From: Pseudomonas sp. NBRC 111124
GTDB taxonomy: Bacteria; Pseudomonadota; Gammaproteobacteria; Pseudomonadales; Pseudomonadaceae
Length of the DNA: 64,000 nt
Direction of reading: 5' to 3'
Assembly (NCBI RefSeq): GCF_001320245.1
Contig: NZ_BCBA01000001.1
Location: forward strand, 1 to 64,000
This document shows, piece after piece, positions 27,865-37,480 of this stretch. Below the pieces are notes generated by a model. That model was not told the origin of the DNA and made no database searches. It saw nothing but the letters and a program-made list of their open reading frames with translations. The stretch's first letter is position 1. Each line of letters begins with the position of its first letter. A program made the translations under genes and the position numbers.

Positions 27865-28920
27865 ATGATCCCTTCGTCCCGCTTCGCAGAACACGCAACC
27901 AGTAGTATGAAGCTGATGAGCTTCTACCTCAGTCGTGATCGGGTGCTAGCGTTGCTCCACAATCAACAACTGCCCTCATACGTGAGGATGGCGCTTCAGG
28001 GGCAGAATGTCTCGATGGCCTCTGCCATCTTGTCTAATGAGCTTGGCGCCTACGTTCTGGATGCGATAACCACGAGCTCGATCAAGACGCTTGACCAGTT
28101 AGAGCGAGATGGCCAGCTCGCAGAAGGATCGTTGTTCATGCACTACGGCCAAGTGTCGGGTAAAGGATTTTCCTGGGCCAACAAGACGCCCGCTCTGTGT
28201 CTCACGGGCAGACTTGAGTATGCCTTGGCGGGTAAAAAGCTGATCGTCGATTTCACGAAAAATGGACTCATCAACGACACCGCCTACACACGCATGCAAG
28301 GTCTGACCCGCCTATTCATCTTTGGATATGTCACTCAAATTGACGACTACACCATCCGTGCTGTTCCGTACGTCATAGGGGATCTGGTCAAGGCAGCACC
28401 TGCATTTCCCGCCCCCATCATCACCACCTTGGAGTTGCGCCCTCAGGAAATCCAGCAGTTCGCGAGCATTAATGGCTCCGGGATGCCAAGAGGAGCGGAA
28501 TTTCAGAGAATGAAGGAAGTGCCCGAACGCACCGTGAAGGCGCTGTTGTGCAGCCTGTTAGAGGAGCCCGACGTGCCGGCTGACTGGGGAGGGGAAGAAT
28601 GTGATCTTCTCTCCAATAACCTTCTCGTTGGAGGCCAGCGCCAGCTCGGAGCGTTCCTTCTGAAGGGGCCGGCCAGGTTTCATGAAATGAAGCCCTCTGA
28701 TCTGGGAAAAAATGCTGATCAGCTCTACCGGCTCTTCAATATTCCCGCTCAGATCTATGTAATTCAACACTGCCACAAGATCGGCGCTGCGGTGCGCAAA
28801 CAGGCCTTGGCACTGGCGTTCACCCAAAATCTCGTTGCGCCCTGCCGTATCTGTTTTCTCGATGGCGTATCGACAGCACAACTGCTGCAGGCTAACGGAT
28901 TATGGCCCTCCCGTAGCTAG
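27865..28920 (+). CDS. uncharacterised 351-aa protein, possible nuclease-like C-terminus
   Basis: I do not recognise the N-terminal half (residues 1-220), which contains FMHYGQVSGKGFSWANKTPA. The C-terminal third has blocks VPADWGGEECDLLSNNLLVG, RQLGAFLLKGPARF, DLGKNADQLYRL and IYVIQHCHKI. Their pattern (acidic GGE, D, then hydrophobic-LLK, then Q) recalls PD-(D/E)xK-type folds and a family seen next to defence genes, but that is a guess. There is no signal peptide or membrane segment. ATG 27865 follows GGGA. It stands alone between two regulator-type genes. Confidence 0.6.
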   Translation: MIPSSRFAEHATSSMKLMSFYLSRDRVLALLHNQQLPSYVRMALQGQNVSMASAILSNELGAYVLDAITTSSIKTLDQLERDGQLAEGSLFMHYGQVSGKGFSWANKTPALCLTGRLEYALAGKKLIVDFTKNGLINDTAYTRMQGLTRLFIFGYVTQIDDYTIRAVPYVIGDLVKAAPAFPAPIITTLELRPQEIQQFASINGSGMPRGAEFQRMKEVPERTVKALLCSLLEEPDVPADWGGEECDLLSNNLLVGGQRQLGAFLLKGPARFHEMKPSDLGKNADQLYRLFNIPAQIYVIQHCHKIGAAVRKQALALAFTQNLVAPCRICFLDGVSTAQLLQANGLWPSRS

Positions 28921-28968
28921 CGAACTCGCCTGGGCAAATCCTCAGCAATAAATCAGAAAATCGAGGGT

Positions 28969-29445
28969 TTAGAGGTCTGACTTTTTCCAAATGTCATTAA
29001 CAGTTGACCGCGCAATCCCCAGGCTCTCGGAAATTTCTCGCTTGGATTTTCCAGCAGCTTTTGCCTCTAGAACAGCTTGAACCTTGGCAGGATCGGTGCG
29101 ACGCCCAGGGGTTTGGATGACGACATCGCCGTCTCGATAATGGTCAGCTATTTGGGCATCGATCCCCAGATCTGAGATTTTCTGTAGCTCCGAATTCAAG
29201 TAATCAACATATTGAGCAGGCGTCACGCCTTGCTCCAAGCGCGAGGCGTACGCCAGCAGTGCAACCGGGTCGATCCCGAGTCGACCAGCCAAAGTTTCCA
29301 GCGTGACGAGCGTCGCGCTTGCCTTCGCATTTTCCAGGTTATGGATGTGTCTGGCCTCGACTGCGCCGGAAAACTGCTCTTGAGACAGGCCTCGCGCGAC
29401 ACGAACGAGCCGAAGCACGGCAGCCAACGGGCGCATGAGCGACAT
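28969..29445 (-). CDS. XRE-family regulator with second C-terminal HTH
   Basis: A 158-aa protein. The N-terminal Cro/CI HTH (GLSQEQFSGAVEARHIHNLE; LETLAGRLGIDPVALLAYA) covers residues 8-70. The C-terminus has a resolvase/Hin-type HTH (VLEAKAAGKSKREISESLGI, then ARSTVNDIWKK). Two different DNA-binding folds in one regulator are notable. A 21-bp palindrome 45 bp upstream (29490-29510) is a likely autoregulatory operator. Confidence 0.78.
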   Translation of the reverse strand: MSLMRPLAAVLRLVRVARGLSQEQFSGAVEARHIHNLENAKASATLVTLETLAGRLGIDPVALLAYASRLEQGVTPAQYVDYLNSELQKISDLGIDAQIADHYRDGDVVIQTPGRRTDPAKVQAVLEAKAAGKSKREISESLGIARSTVNDIWKKSDL

Positions 29446-29489
29446 GGGTAATCCTCGAAAACTGAGGATGTAGCCACATTGCCACCTAC

Positions 29490-29510
29490 GGAACTATGCA
29501 ATATAGTTCC
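29490..29510. promoter_or_regulatory. palindromic operator upstream of XRE gene
   Basis: GGAACTAT and ATAGTTCC are perfect 8-bp arms around a 5-nt centre, 45 bp before the minus-strand regulator start. A second inverted repeat (TATGGCG/CGCCATA) lies at about 29519-29535. Role as operator is inferred from position. Confidence 0.5.
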
Positions 29511-29733
29511 TGTTAGCGTATGGCGAAGCGCCATATGCCATGTGCCTTCCAGATTAAAGGGCTGTCGTCTGGTCGGTAACAGCGCCCCCCTAATGTCTGG
29601 CGCTGACCGCATGATCAATAGACCCCTTCAAAAGCCCCTAGCAGATCGTGCGTAACAGCTACCACGGCACGCTGGGGCTCGCCTGGGCGTGATTGAACAT
29701 GCCAGATCAGGCCGCTTTCCAATGGAGTGAAGC

Positions 29734-30222
29734 ATGTCCGACGTCAGCATCGTCACCGGGAAACTCGAGGTTGTAGGCCCTTCAAGCGACAAACCTGACG
29801 GCTCCGAGTACACCTATCTCCGGTTCAGTCAAAAGAACGGGGCTACTAAACTGATGAAGAAGGTCGGGGTAGGGCAGTTGGTTGAGTCCTACCTGCGTCC
29901 GGGCATCGAAGGGCAATTTTTCTTCGTCAAACTGGGACGCCTCGGGCACATCCTCTTCGCGGTGAAAACTACAGACGGGCAGAAGATCTATGAGGAAAAT
30001 GGATTCTCAAGCTGGATCAGAAAGATGCGCCTGAGTGCCTTCGTACTCCTTTTACTGTTCTTACCGCTTAGCTTCGTGGGGCTGCTGATGGGAGGGTATC
30101 TCGGGGTCATCGTGCCAATCGGCTTCGTCTACGTCATGTGGAAGCTCGCAGTGTCGTTCCCTAAAGTGCTCAACGAGAAGTTCCTGCGTGAGCACCTCGA
30201 TCAGCAAGGCTTCGCGAGCTGA
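29734..30222 (+). CDS. small inner-membrane protein, unknown
   Basis: A 162-aa protein. A soluble N-terminal ~90 residues (begins MSDVSIVTGKLEVVGPSSDK) is followed by two adjacent membrane segments (about 103-121 SAFVLLLLFLPLSFVGLLM and 124-142 YLGVIVPIGFVYVMWKLAV) and a charged C-terminal tail. Family not recognised. The preceding 288 bp contains the XRE operator and otherwise no gene. Confidence 0.55.
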   Translation: MSDVSIVTGKLEVVGPSSDKPDGSEYTYLRFSQKNGATKLMKKVGVGQLVESYLRPGIEGQFFFVKLGRLGHILFAVKTTDGQKIYEENGFSSWIRKMRLSAFVLLLLFLPLSFVGLLMGGYLGVIVPIGFVYVMWKLAVSFPKVLNEKFLREHLDQQGFAS

Positions 30223-30302
30223 CTAGGGACTCTTGTTCCGCGCTGGCACAATCCCAGCGCGGCCATCACTTACAGTCTCAGGGAAAAGATCTGGTGGCGC
30301 GT

Positions 30303-30923
30303 TCAGCGGACAGACTTTTCGATCAAATGAAGAACGATCGCCGCTACGTTTCTCGCATCATCGATTCCGCGATGGTACGTTCCTGACCAAGGCAACCCCA
30401 ACTGCTCCACGCTGGGCTTCAAGCCACCTGGCCGCTTCGCATAGACCTGCTCAAACCAGTCCTTGACGTTGTAATGCGCGAGAGCCTCCAGAATGCTGGA
30501 GCTCTGATTGATTCTCCCATCGCGCCGAATCTGGGTAGCGTCGTATTTACCCCAGGATACCCAGGCAGCGTTTTCGTAGCTCCTCGAGAAATCATCAACC
30601 TGCTGCATGACCTCGACAAACCCTGGCGCTGTATCAATATCGCGTTGGTTGATCGTGGTGAGTGCTTTGCAAAATGATGTGAGGAGGGGGTGCAGGCGTG
30701 GTCGGATGAAGCTCTGAAAGCTGTCCACCACACGGTGTTCTCGCTGATCCACTACCACTAGACCAAGCTCAATTGTCTCCATTTCATCAGGCGTTACGAT
30801 CAGCGGCCTGGCAGGCTCGTCCTGCCCCACATCATCGCAGGTGGCTTCGAGGTCTACGCAGAAGAGGTACCGATAGCGGCTGATGCATTGCTGAATATTC
30901 TCTTGAGGATAATGGTGGGGCAT
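30303..30923 (-). CDS. DEDDh 3'-5' exonuclease (ERI-1/KapD-like)
   Basis: A 206-aa RNase T/DnaQ-fold exonuclease. All catalytic residues are visible: Asp24 and Glu26 (FCVDLEATC), Asp128 (SWGKYDATQ), His184 and Asp189 (YHRGIDDARN), giving the H-x4-D of the DEDDh class. The closest resemblance is to stand-alone ERI-1/KapD-type exonucleases acting on RNA or DNA 3' ends. It lies convergent with the membrane protein gene and downstream of the sacsin-like gene on the same strand. Confidence 0.85.
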   Translation of the reverse strand: MPHHYPQENIQQCISRYRYLFCVDLEATCDDVGQDEPARPLIVTPDEMETIELGLVVVDQREHRVVDSFQSFIRPRLHPLLTSFCKALTTINQRDIDTAPGFVEVMQQVDDFSRSYENAAWVSWGKYDATQIRRDGRINQSSSILEALAHYNVKDWFEQVYAKRPGGLKPSVEQLGLPWSGTYHRGIDDARNVAAIVLHLIEKSVR

Positions 30924-31128
30924 GGAATTGCGCTCGATCAGTCGGTTTCATCAGGCTATCCAGTTCTCGGCAACGCTGGCAATGCCTGAACCAATGCGCC
31001 ACCGAGGCGTCTTGTGAACGAACAATCGCTCACGAAGCGAGAAGCTCAGTTTTCGAAAGCCCCCACTTACCTTAGGCACCAGCGCCTTCTTTGTGAGTCG
31101 GCGCGGGAGCCAGCATCACGCCCGCGGA

Positions 31129-34100
31129 TCAATCCGCGGTTTCTTTAAGCACCAAGGCAGCCCCTTTGGCCAGCCCCCCTATAGCCACCTGACCTTTAGG
31201 TGTCCAGGGAAGGTTTTTGGTTGGATTGATATAGATGCGAAGCTCAGTCTCATATCCTTCCTCCAGGCCAGAGACGATGACCAGGTAGAAGTTGGTTTTG
31301 CTTTCTTCAGCGCGGCGGAACTCGGCTTCGGTGAGGGTGATTTCACCAGGCGCTCCGCGAGCGAACGACTTCATCTCGATGAATGTGCTCTTATCCAAAG
31401 CTCCGTCAGCACCGATTCCTCTGCAGGACTGTAAATCAACCAGCACAGCATCGTCCCGCTGCAACGAAGCTTCCAGATAAGCCCACGCTTTGGTCTGCAA
31501 TTCTGCGGAGGAGTACTGCTTGTAGGCGCTTTCTGGCACCGACGTAGAAGGTGCTCTTTTGGGTGTAACGGGCGGCTTTGACAAAGGGTCAGTTTTGCGC
31601 GGCTGCGGCCCCTTATGTGCAAGGCTGCTCCCATCTACGGTTTCGACAGTAAATTGGAAGTCGTGAGGCAGCGCCTTCAGCTTACGTGTCTGGATGGGGC
31701 GCTCAGCACTGTCCGTGATAGACGTAGCGCCGGCATCCCGCTTGATGATGCGTTTACGATTACTGCCTTTCAAACGCTCCTGTTCGGCAATCAACATGTC
31801 AAGACTGGTCTCCTCAGCATCAGTCGCCAGATTGATGTCGGGGAAGTATTCCCGGTCTTGGCTGGTAGCCCAGGCGGAAACCCACGCGAGCGCAATTTCA
31901 CGCATGCACGTACCATCGCCCAGACCCGCGATCGCGACGCCCCCATACTCGCTCCTGCCGATGAATTTCTCGTCATCGAAATGCACCGCGAGATCGGATA
32001 AGTGGGAGTAGGCATGTAGCTGAATAGAAATTTGCCGCGCCCCCTGGGGGGCTGCGTTAACGATCAGCTGTCCTGGCAGATGCATATTGAGTGTCGCGTT
32101 TTCAAACCGATTCCAAGGCTCCATCGCTTTGTAAGAGCGCTCATCATCTCTCGCAAGATCAGCTTTCAGTATGCGAAGTGCAGCTTGGAAACGGAATTCG
32201 AGCTCGTCATTGGTCACATTCGTTTTCGCCGGGGCAGCTGCAGCGAATGGGAGTCGCTCCAGGCCCGCAGCGTTCACGAATCGAGAAATGGTGTCAGCCG
32301 CACAGGGTGGCGTCCACAAGGCGATCTTTTCGGATCGAAGATTTGAGTAGTGTGAGTAATACAGAGGACGCTTGGTTGTCCAGGTATCGCCTGACCGTAA
32401 TGGCAGCAGGCTCAGGCTTCGACGATCTGCGGCAGTCGCTTTGTCCAGCTGCCTGTCCATGTGCCGATAGATGTCCAGCAACAATGCGTCGTGCTTCGGG
32501 TCGTACGCGGTTTTCGCTAGGGATTCCAGCTCACGAATACAGCTTTTCAAGTCAGGATGACTGATGCCCAACGCGTTCCACAAAGGGGTAAGGCTGCGGT
32601 CATACAGAACGAAAGGTTGTCTGCCATGGAAGATGTCTTTGCCGGCAAAGACCGCTCGCATGCTGAACCATTCCTTGCTGCCCCTGGAGGTTGTGACGCA
32701 GGGCGCAATCAGCCCTTTTTGAGAGCGCTGAATGCCAAATTTGCCACGTAGGCTTCCCGCCTGCATGTCGCCGATCATCGCTTCATGCGCGACGGTAGAA
32801 CCGCCCTGTGGGCAATGACCAGCCAGAGCCTTGTACAACCTCATCAGGCTGACGTCATCAGATGACGACGTGCTCCTGGCACGCTCAAGAGCCGCTACCA
32901 GCTGTGAAACGGGCGGATTGACGCGCATTCCCAGCGCGCGCGCAAATTCGCTATTGGCGTCGGTTTCTGTCAAGCCACTGGCAAAATCCGTGTGATGCTC
33001 GTACATCGCGAGTGTGACCTTCGTCTCGACGATGAGGGTGCCAGGTTTACACGGTGTACCTGCGTAGTTGGGGTACCACGCATTGTCAATCAACCTTCCG
33101 AGCCACGTGGTGGGCACCGGCGAGCTATCGCTCCTGCCGCTTTCTCGGTAAGCGAAGGTTCTGCTATACGGCTCGAAGGAGAGCCAGTTGCTGTCGATAC
33201 AGCGAAACAGGGCTATCGCTCTTTCAACGGCGGTGGGGGCGGCCACTGGCGCCGAAGCACGAGATTTTCCGCCTCTGCGCGATACAGGTTGGGCTGGGCT
33301 CTGGCGAATGTGGCGTATGACGGCATCAAGATCAGGCGAGGCGAAATCACGCCGCAGGCCGCCGCGTGCTCGGCCCAGGAAACGGCGTGCTGCATATTGG
33401 GACGGGAGCACGATGTGTGCGGAGTCCGTCGTGGCTTCAACAAGGCGAGGAGAAACCTCGGCGCCCAGCAGTGACAGAAAGCGCTTTACACCTCGCTTTC
33501 GACTGGTAGCAACTGAATCGCCCTGGATGCCCCGTTGTTCTGCTCTGCTGATTTTGAACACCTCGGCATAGCTGGGGGACGCCCATAGCAGCTCAGGGGT
33601 GGTTCCAGCTGCCTTCGACCACGTATCTTGCGAATCAGCGATGGAGGCTGGCAGGTATACGCTGGTCGGCGAGGCGAGCACCTTCGAAACTGTTGATCGA
33701 CCATCCTCGAGTGCAACATAGCTGAACGCGTCAATCAGCAGTGCCGCGCCTACCTCCGAGCCCAAGTCACTGTTCTTGGTATCAACGTGCTCAAACAGGT
33801 CTCGCAGATCGAGTAGGTCTTGTTTATCGGCTGTGATGGGATCTTGCGCGAATCGCCTGGCAAACGCTTCAAGCACGTCCTGGGCGGCTACGGCTGTCTT
33901 GTAATTGGCGTTCTCTGATAGCCACTCGATGAGGGAGGCGTACGGTGTAGCAAGCAGAAGAGGGTGAACTACATTCGTCAGATGATGGCGAGCTGCAAAG
34001 CCAATTGCGGGTGGCTGCCCCGTTAGCCACGAGTCGGCTTCGTCTTCGGCTTTGGCTTGTGTACGCCGCCCGCTTGCAAGCGGCACCCATTGAGCGCCCA

Positions 34101-35613
34101 GCAGCAGATAGTCTTCGTCCAGTTCGAGGCATTTTATAGCCATGTCCAGGAACCACGCCGGCGATTTTTGCTCGAATCCGTCCTGGTCACAGTGTTCGAA
34201 TACATCCGCAAGCGCGAGAGCGTGTGAAATGGAGAGCGCTTTCAGGACGACACGCCAACGTCCATCTCTGTCCCGCATCCACTCGGGCAGCATCGGCAAC
34301 CCGCTCACCGCGAGGTGGTCAGCTTCCGTCAGCATCCCGTCGATCGACTCATCGCAGTACGAAATCTGACTCAGCGCATAGCGGCCATCAATGAGGGTGG
34401 GACACGCTTTGAAAGCCTCAATCGCTTTGCTCCATTGTTCATGGAACAATTTGTTGAGCCAGTCCGAACTGCTGTCCGTCTTCGCGCCGACAGGGATGGC
34501 CAGCCAAGCAAGCGTATTGCGTTGCTGGGCTAGATAGATGGCCAGCTCACCTAAAAACTGCCCGGATGCCTCAGTCAACCACTGGTTCCAGGCGCCGTGA
34601 ATCATGTCCTCTCGGGAGGTGGACGGGTCAAACTGTGCGTCCAGAGAAAACGCCGCATTGGTGTGAATCTTGGTGGGCAGCGCGATGTGGATTCGTCCAT
34701 GAGCCCTACCATCTACCGGTATCGCAACACCAATGGGCGTGAAATCGCCGGTCGCCTTGGCAGCGCGTGCCTTACCGGCTGGAACCTTCACGTCACAAAC
34801 GAAGCGCTCCCAAAGGTTGTCGTCCACCAGGAAGGTTGAGTGAGTGACACGGCTCTGCTGCTTACCAAGTGCGAGTTTGAAATGGCGATCGGGTTGAGTC
34901 TGCTGGATTGCAAGATGCTTGAGCGAAATGCCCTCATCCAGATCGAATAAGGTGATCGCGCGGACGTTATCCAGGAAAACCAAGTCACTGGGGGCCCAAT
35001 CATCGAACCAGGCTTCCAGAGAATCGATGTCATAGTCTGGAGAGAGATCGACGCTCACCATGGTATGACCGGCGTTGGGGTCGTAAAAACCCCTGATCGC
35101 CTCGGCTTCCTCCACCATGGCCACGTGGTCATCGCGTGAGCCGAAATGGAAGGGGGCGCTGTGGACTGTCAGGTTGTCGCCGAGCTGGGTGAGGGTTTTG
35201 AGGCCGATCCCGAACCGCCCTTTAAGCACCGCTGACTGCTGCTTGGTGGAATAGAACGGGTAGATCATCGGTAGCACGTGGGGCAGTTCAACGGGCAGAC
35301 CGTTATGGACGATCACCAGCTGCTTATTGCCTTGAACCGTTTGCACCCCGAACTGCACGGCAGTGGCATCAAGGTCATCAGCATTCTGGATAACCTCGCG
35401 AAGCCCTTGGTAGGGGTCGGTATTCAACCGTTTGGCGCCCTGATTGCCGCCCTTGAGGAGGGTGGTCAGGATCTCGGGCTGCTCGCGCTGAAGCTTAACA
35501 AACTCAGTTAACGCGGCATTCGCATACGCTTTGCTGCGCAGCGTCGTTTCCTTGAAGGTAGAAGCTGAGTTGAAGCAGGCTGTAGCGTGCAAGCGTCCGA
35601 GTTGCTCGTCCAT
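31129..35613 (-). CDS. sacsin/HSP90-ATPase-like protein with DUF3883
   Basis: A 1494-aa protein. The N-terminal GHKL ATPase region shows an N box (GLREVIQNADDLDATAVQFG) and a lid or G box (LKGRFGIGLKTLTQLGDNLT), as in sacsin-type N-terminal domains. The middle ~1000 residues are helical and unrecognised. The C-terminus is a DUF3883-like domain (TFIEMKSFARGAPGEITLTE, AEFRRAEESKTNFYLVIVSG) whose E-x-K and downstream pattern suggest a nuclease-like fold. Such proteins occur in phage-defence loci; function here is inferred only. It is monocistronic by spacing (205 bp to the exonuclease gene). Confidence 0.75.
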   Translation of the reverse strand: MDEQLGRLHATACFNSASTFKETTLRSKAYANAALTEFVKLQREQPEILTTLLKGGNQGAKRLNTDPYQGLREVIQNADDLDATAVQFGVQTVQGNKQLVIVHNGLPVELPHVLPMIYPFYSTKQQSAVLKGRFGIGLKTLTQLGDNLTVHSAPFHFGSRDDHVAMVEEAEAIRGFYDPNAGHTMVSVDLSPDYDIDSLEAWFDDWAPSDLVFLDNVRAITLFDLDEGISLKHLAIQQTQPDRHFKLALGKQQSRVTHSTFLVDDNLWERFVCDVKVPAGKARAAKATGDFTPIGVAIPVDGRAHGRIHIALPTKIHTNAAFSLDAQFDPSTSREDMIHGAWNQWLTEASGQFLGELAIYLAQQRNTLAWLAIPVGAKTDSSSDWLNKLFHEQWSKAIEAFKACPTLIDGRYALSQISYCDESIDGMLTEADHLAVSGLPMLPEWMRDRDGRWRVVLKALSISHALALADVFEHCDQDGFEQKSPAWFLDMAIKCLELDEDYLLLGAQWVPLASGRRTQAKAEDEADSWLTGQPPAIGFAARHHLTNVVHPLLLATPYASLIEWLSENANYKTAVAAQDVLEAFARRFAQDPITADKQDLLDLRDLFEHVDTKNSDLGSEVGAALLIDAFSYVALEDGRSTVSKVLASPTSVYLPASIADSQDTWSKAAGTTPELLWASPSYAEVFKISRAEQRGIQGDSVATSRKRGVKRFLSLLGAEVSPRLVEATTDSAHIVLPSQYAARRFLGRARGGLRRDFASPDLDAVIRHIRQSPAQPVSRRGGKSRASAPVAAPTAVERAIALFRCIDSNWLSFEPYSRTFAYRESGRSDSSPVPTTWLGRLIDNAWYPNYAGTPCKPGTLIVETKVTLAMYEHHTDFASGLTETDANSEFARALGMRVNPPVSQLVAALERARSTSSSDDVSLMRLYKALAGHCPQGGSTVAHEAMIGDMQAGSLRGKFGIQRSQKGLIAPCVTTSRGSKEWFSMRAVFAGKDIFHGRQPFVLYDRSLTPLWNALGISHPDLKSCIRELESLAKTAYDPKHDALLLDIYRHMDRQLDKATAADRRSLSLLPLRSGDTWTTKRPLYYSHYSNLRSEKIALWTPPCAADTISRFVNAAGLERLPFAAAAPAKTNVTNDELEFRFQAALRILKADLARDDERSYKAMEPWNRFENATLNMHLPGQLIVNAAPQGARQISIQLHAYSHLSDLAVHFDDEKFIGRSEYGGVAIAGLGDGTCMREIALAWVSAWATSQDREYFPDINLATDAEETSLDMLIAEQERLKGSNRKRIIKRDAGATSITDSAERPIQTRKLKALPHDFQFTVETVDGSSLAHKGPQPRKTDPLSKPPVTPKRAPSTSVPESAYKQYSSAELQTKAWAYLEASLQRDDAVLVDLQSCRGIGADGALDKSTFIEMKSFARGAPGEITLTEAEFRRAEESKTNFYLVIVSGLEEGYETELRIYINPTKNLPWTPKGQVAIGGLAKGAALVLKETAD

Positions 35614-36200
35614 AATGGACTACTCCATGAAGGCATTTTGAGATCGGTCGAGCATAGACCGGCTTTGGGGCGAGTTCCATGGATGCAGTACGCTTCAAAT
35701 GAGTGCCGCCACTGATGTCTGAGGGCGACCAGAGGATTGCTCTGTTCGTATTTGCATACCTTGCCAAAAAAGCCAGAGTCCAGGCCTTCGCCCGCATCCA
35801 TTGGCCTTCGCAATGACGCGCGCCTATCGGCACTACTAGCGATTGAGTGCCTCCGTCGCCGGCGGCTCCTGGCTGACCTCGCACGCTGGCGGAGCAGGTG
35901 TTTTTTGCTAATGCACTTGCCTACACGTGGACGGGTAGCTGTTGCGGGGAAACTCATCAACGGCTTTATCCATAGCCTTTTTCGTGGGGCGTCAATCAGC
36001 CACTGAACTCATATCTGGATCCGGCGCGGCGTCAAACGCTGCAAGGTATCGCACTGGGCAACCGTGACTGATTGCGTTCTCTCGGAGCCTGTGCGAAAAA
36101 TGCTGGCCTGTAGCCACCGATGGTGACCCAGGGCGCGCCTCATATTGCACTCAAGGCCGGTAGTGGCGCACGGAACCAATCCAGGACAAGCGAGGCAAGG
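35614..36200. other. divergent intergenic region
   Basis: About 590 bp between the divergent sacsin-like gene and the next membrane protein gene. Several short overlapping frames exist but none has a ribosome site or recognisable content. Promoters for both genes should lie here. Confidence 0.4.
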
Positions 36201-37337
36201 ATGCGTAGGTTGATTTCACTGCTGGTGATGTACTGCCTCTTCAGCATGCTGCTTATCGCGGCGATCGGGATGGCGACGACGAGCCTGTTGGCAGGCTTGG
36301 CCATGTTGATAGCTGCGCTGCTGTTCCTGCCGCCAGTCAACGATTGGTTTACCGCCAAGACAGGCAAACCACTAACGCCAGCCTTTCGATTTCTGGGCCT
36401 CATAGGACTTATCGTTCTGTCGAACGCCGCGCTCAACGCACAGTTGAAGCAGGACAACATAGACCGAGAAGTGAGGGCCGCTGCTGATCAGAAGCAACAA
36501 GCGGAGAAGGAAGCCCAGGAGCAGCGTGAGTATTTGGCAGCTCATCGCCCGCAAATTCTGCAAGAGATGCAGGGCAAGGTGGCGAACAAGGATTATCAAG
36601 CAGCGGCGGTGCTGGCCCGAAAGTACCAGGGGCTGGGAGATGCGGAAGTGGATGCAATCGCAAAAACTGCATTGGAGGGCGAAAAATCACTCCTGGATCA
36701 ACAGCGCAAAGCTTCCCTTGTAGCCACGCTGAAAACGTTGAAACCACAGCAATACCAAGAGCTCGCCAGCACCTATCGCCAACTGGCCGCCCTGGAGCCT
36801 GACAACGCTCGCTATATTTCAGAGGCTAAACGCCTCGCCCAGCTCGTTACCGATCAGGAAGCTATTGCCAAGCAAAAGGCTGCCGAGCATGAGGCCCGAG
36901 AGACGCAGCGCAATGCCGGCCTGCTATGGAACTACGTGGAGTCGGATGACTCAATGACGGGCAAAAAGATCAAATTCGCGGTGGTCGATTCGACGAATTC
37001 CGTGGATTTTGGTTTCCCGTACAACGGCTCTCAGCGCGGCAAGCTCAGCCTGCGTAAGCATCCCCGCTGGGGCGAGTCGGCATACGTCTCGCTGGAGAAA
37101 GGACAGTTCGTCTGCGGTTACGACAACTGCAACCTTCGAGTGCGCTATGGAGAGGGTGCACCTCAGCGGCTCAGCGCTTCGGAGCCTAGCGATCACAGCA
37201 CGAATCTCCTGTTCATTACCAATCACAAGCAGTTCATAGCGCAGGTCAGGAAAGTCAACAAAGTCTACATAGAGGCGGAGTTCTACCAAGAAGGCAATCG
37301 GGTGTTCGAATTCAACGTCAGCGAGCTCAACTGGTGA
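36201..37337 (+). CDS. membrane-anchored coiled-coil protein, unknown
   Basis: A 378-aa protein. Hydrophobic segments at about 5-30 and 31-47 (LLAGLAMLIAALLFLPPV), then 62-76 (FLGLIGLIVLSNAAL), are followed by a long Gln/Glu/Lys/Ala-rich coiled coil (residues 80-245). A C-terminal domain of about 130 residues holds a Cys pair (FVCGYDNCNLRVRYGEG) and beta-rich sequence. ATG 36201 has AAGG just upstream and starts directly before the first membrane segment; the longer frame from 36120 is less likely. Function unknown. The C-terminal part resembles proteins that sense modifications on phage or host targets only in the vague sense of being beta-rich. Confidence 0.6.
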   Translation: MRRLISLLVMYCLFSMLLIAAIGMATTSLLAGLAMLIAALLFLPPVNDWFTAKTGKPLTPAFRFLGLIGLIVLSNAALNAQLKQDNIDREVRAAADQKQQAEKEAQEQREYLAAHRPQILQEMQGKVANKDYQAAAVLARKYQGLGDAEVDAIAKTALEGEKSLLDQQRKASLVATLKTLKPQQYQELASTYRQLAALEPDNARYISEAKRLAQLVTDQEAIAKQKAAEHEARETQRNAGLLWNYVESDDSMTGKKIKFAVVDSTNSVDFGFPYNGSQRGKLSLRKHPRWGESAYVSLEKGQFVCGYDNCNLRVRYGEGAPQRLSASEPSDHSTNLLFITNHKQFIAQVRKVNKVYIEAEFYQEGNRVFEFNVSELNW

Positions 37338-37480
37338 CAGATCTGCCAGTGAGCAATACCTTCCAGCCTGCCTGCACATCGGAGTGCATACGGTGGACTA
37401 CTTTCACGTGACGGGCGATGGCTGGATCTTAGGCCTGGCTGGCGCTCAGCAATCATCAGACAGCAAGAGAGAGCGCTCCG

